NCBI GenBank assembly: GCA_030428405.1
Contig: JAUIEH010000172.1
Span: forward strand, 1 to 6,337
Length of the DNA stretch: 6,337 nt
From: Alphaproteobacteria bacterium
GTDB lineage: Bacteria > Pseudomonadota > Alphaproteobacteria > Caulobacterales > Maricaulaceae
Reading direction: 5' to 3'
Shown here: piece by piece, positions 5,790-6,337 of the stretch
Position numbering within the stretch: position 1 is the first letter of the stretch
How the letters are laid out: each line of letters starts with the position of its first letter
Program-made: the position numbers and the translations under genes
The notes under the pieces: generated by a model
The model's input: the letters and a program-made list of their open reading frames with translations, nothing else
Told to the model about the DNA's origin: nothing
The model's database searches: none

Positions 5790-6337
5790 TCAGTCGCTGC
5801 GTCGCGGCGCGATTTTCGAGCGCGCCCATCCCAGAAACGAATTGCCGCGATGGGCTTCTTCCCAGGCGGTGTCGTAATAGCGCGCAACCTTTTCGGGCTC
5901 GGCGTAGAGGTCCATACGCGTGCGCCGGGGCGCATCCGGATCGAGTTGCTTGACCTCGCGCGCGGGGTTTCCAGCCACCACCGTATTGGCGGGAACATCC
6001 GACACCACAACGGCGCGCGCACCGATAATGGCGTTCTCGCCGATGCTCACACCCTTGCCGATGAAAGCGCCGTCGCCGATCCAGGCGTTTGCGGCGATGG
6101 TGACCGGACGCGCATCGCGTCCGGCGGCGACGCGGTCATACAGTCCGTGCCAGTCGCAATCAGTGACAATCGCGCTGCGCGCAAACATCACCCCGTCGCC
6201 GACCTCGATGCGGTTTGCGCATAACAAGCGCACGCCGCCGGTGAGCAGGACGCAATCTCCAAGCACGATCTGGGCGCGATTGCCCGGCGCCGGCCAGGTC
6301 GTCAGCCGGATGGGCGAGTCCGCGCTGGCGAGCGCGT
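5790..6337 (-). CDS. Hexapeptide-repeat acyltransferase (LbH family, 5' end outside window)
   Basis: The frame is open from the window edge to TGA at 5792-5790, giving 181 visible residues. The GTG at 6266 is in frame, but the upstream codons (A-D-S-P-I-R-L...W-P-A-P-G-N-R-A-Q-I) look coding, so the true start lies beyond the window. The protein shows I-G-x-G-x-x-I-G-x-x-V type hexapeptide steps (I-G-D-G-A-F-I-G-K-G-V-S-I-G-E-N-A-I-I-G) that build a left-handed beta-helix, ending in the usual V-V-A-G-N-P-A-R cap. A C-D-W-H-G-x-Y-D-R segment supplies a likely catalytic His. This resembles the COG0110 sugar O-acetyltransferase group, which uses acetyl-CoA or another acyl-CoA to modify sugars, often of surface polysaccharides. 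The acceptor is unknown. The C-terminal 50 residues form a charged extension. It is 187 bases upstream of the membrane-protein gene, which has its own candidate promoter, so cotranscription is uncertain. Confidence 0.85.
   Translation of the reverse strand, partial: ALASADSPIRLTTWPAPGNRAQIVLGDCVLLTGGVRLLCANRIEVGDGVMFARSAIVTDCDWHGLYDRVAAGRDARPVTIAANAWIGDGAFIGKGVSIGENAIIGARAVVVSDVPANTVVAGNPAREVKQLDPDAPRRTRMDLYAEPEKVARYYDTAWEEAHRGNSFLGWARSKIAPRRSD

Overview
This GC-rich window reads as chromosomal DNA from an alphaproteobacterium. The evidence is dense coding with Ala/Arg/Gly-rich proteins, a DUF1289 gene next to a TIGR02281-type retropepsin gene, and a caspase of the secreted alphaproteobacterial kind. 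A caulobacter- or hyphomonad-like lineage is a reasonable guess, but genus cannot be read from the sequence. I see no rRNA, tRNA, CRISPR array, insertion sequence, integrase or attachment site. No gap between genes exceeds about 190 bases.

Layout. (1) 1-609 (+) is the C-terminal part of a TauE/SafE-type membrane transporter, cut by the window edge. (2) 593-1382 (-) holds two genes, probably one transcription unit: a 70-residue four-cysteine DUF1289 protein, then a membrane-anchored retropepsin-like aspartic protease. The protease gene's 3' end overlaps the transporter's by 17 bases. (3) 1383-1567 is a divergent upstream region. (4) 1568-3625 (+) is the main gene: an exported 685-residue protein with an intact caspase (C14) domain joined through a linker to a long right-handed beta-helix. 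(5) 3626-3741 is a convergent gap, with a possible hairpin that starts inside the caspase gene's end. (6) 3742-5602 (-) is a two-gene unit of unrecognised proteins, a small two-helix membrane protein followed by a membrane-anchored TPR-like protein. It has a good sigma70-type promoter at 5647-5675 and a short direct repeat just upstream of it. (7) 5790-6337 (-) is a left-handed-beta-helix (hexapeptide) acyltransferase, cut at its 5' end by the window edge.

How the genes may work together. Retropepsin, caspase-beta-helix and TPR-like protein are all predicted to act outside the cytoplasmic membrane, so the window has an envelope theme. Only the two same-strand pairs have operon-like spacing. 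Any functional link between the caspase and the convergent membrane/TPR pair is inference from proximity. The best candidate for something little described is the caspase-beta-helix fusion with its unknown membrane-protein neighbours.
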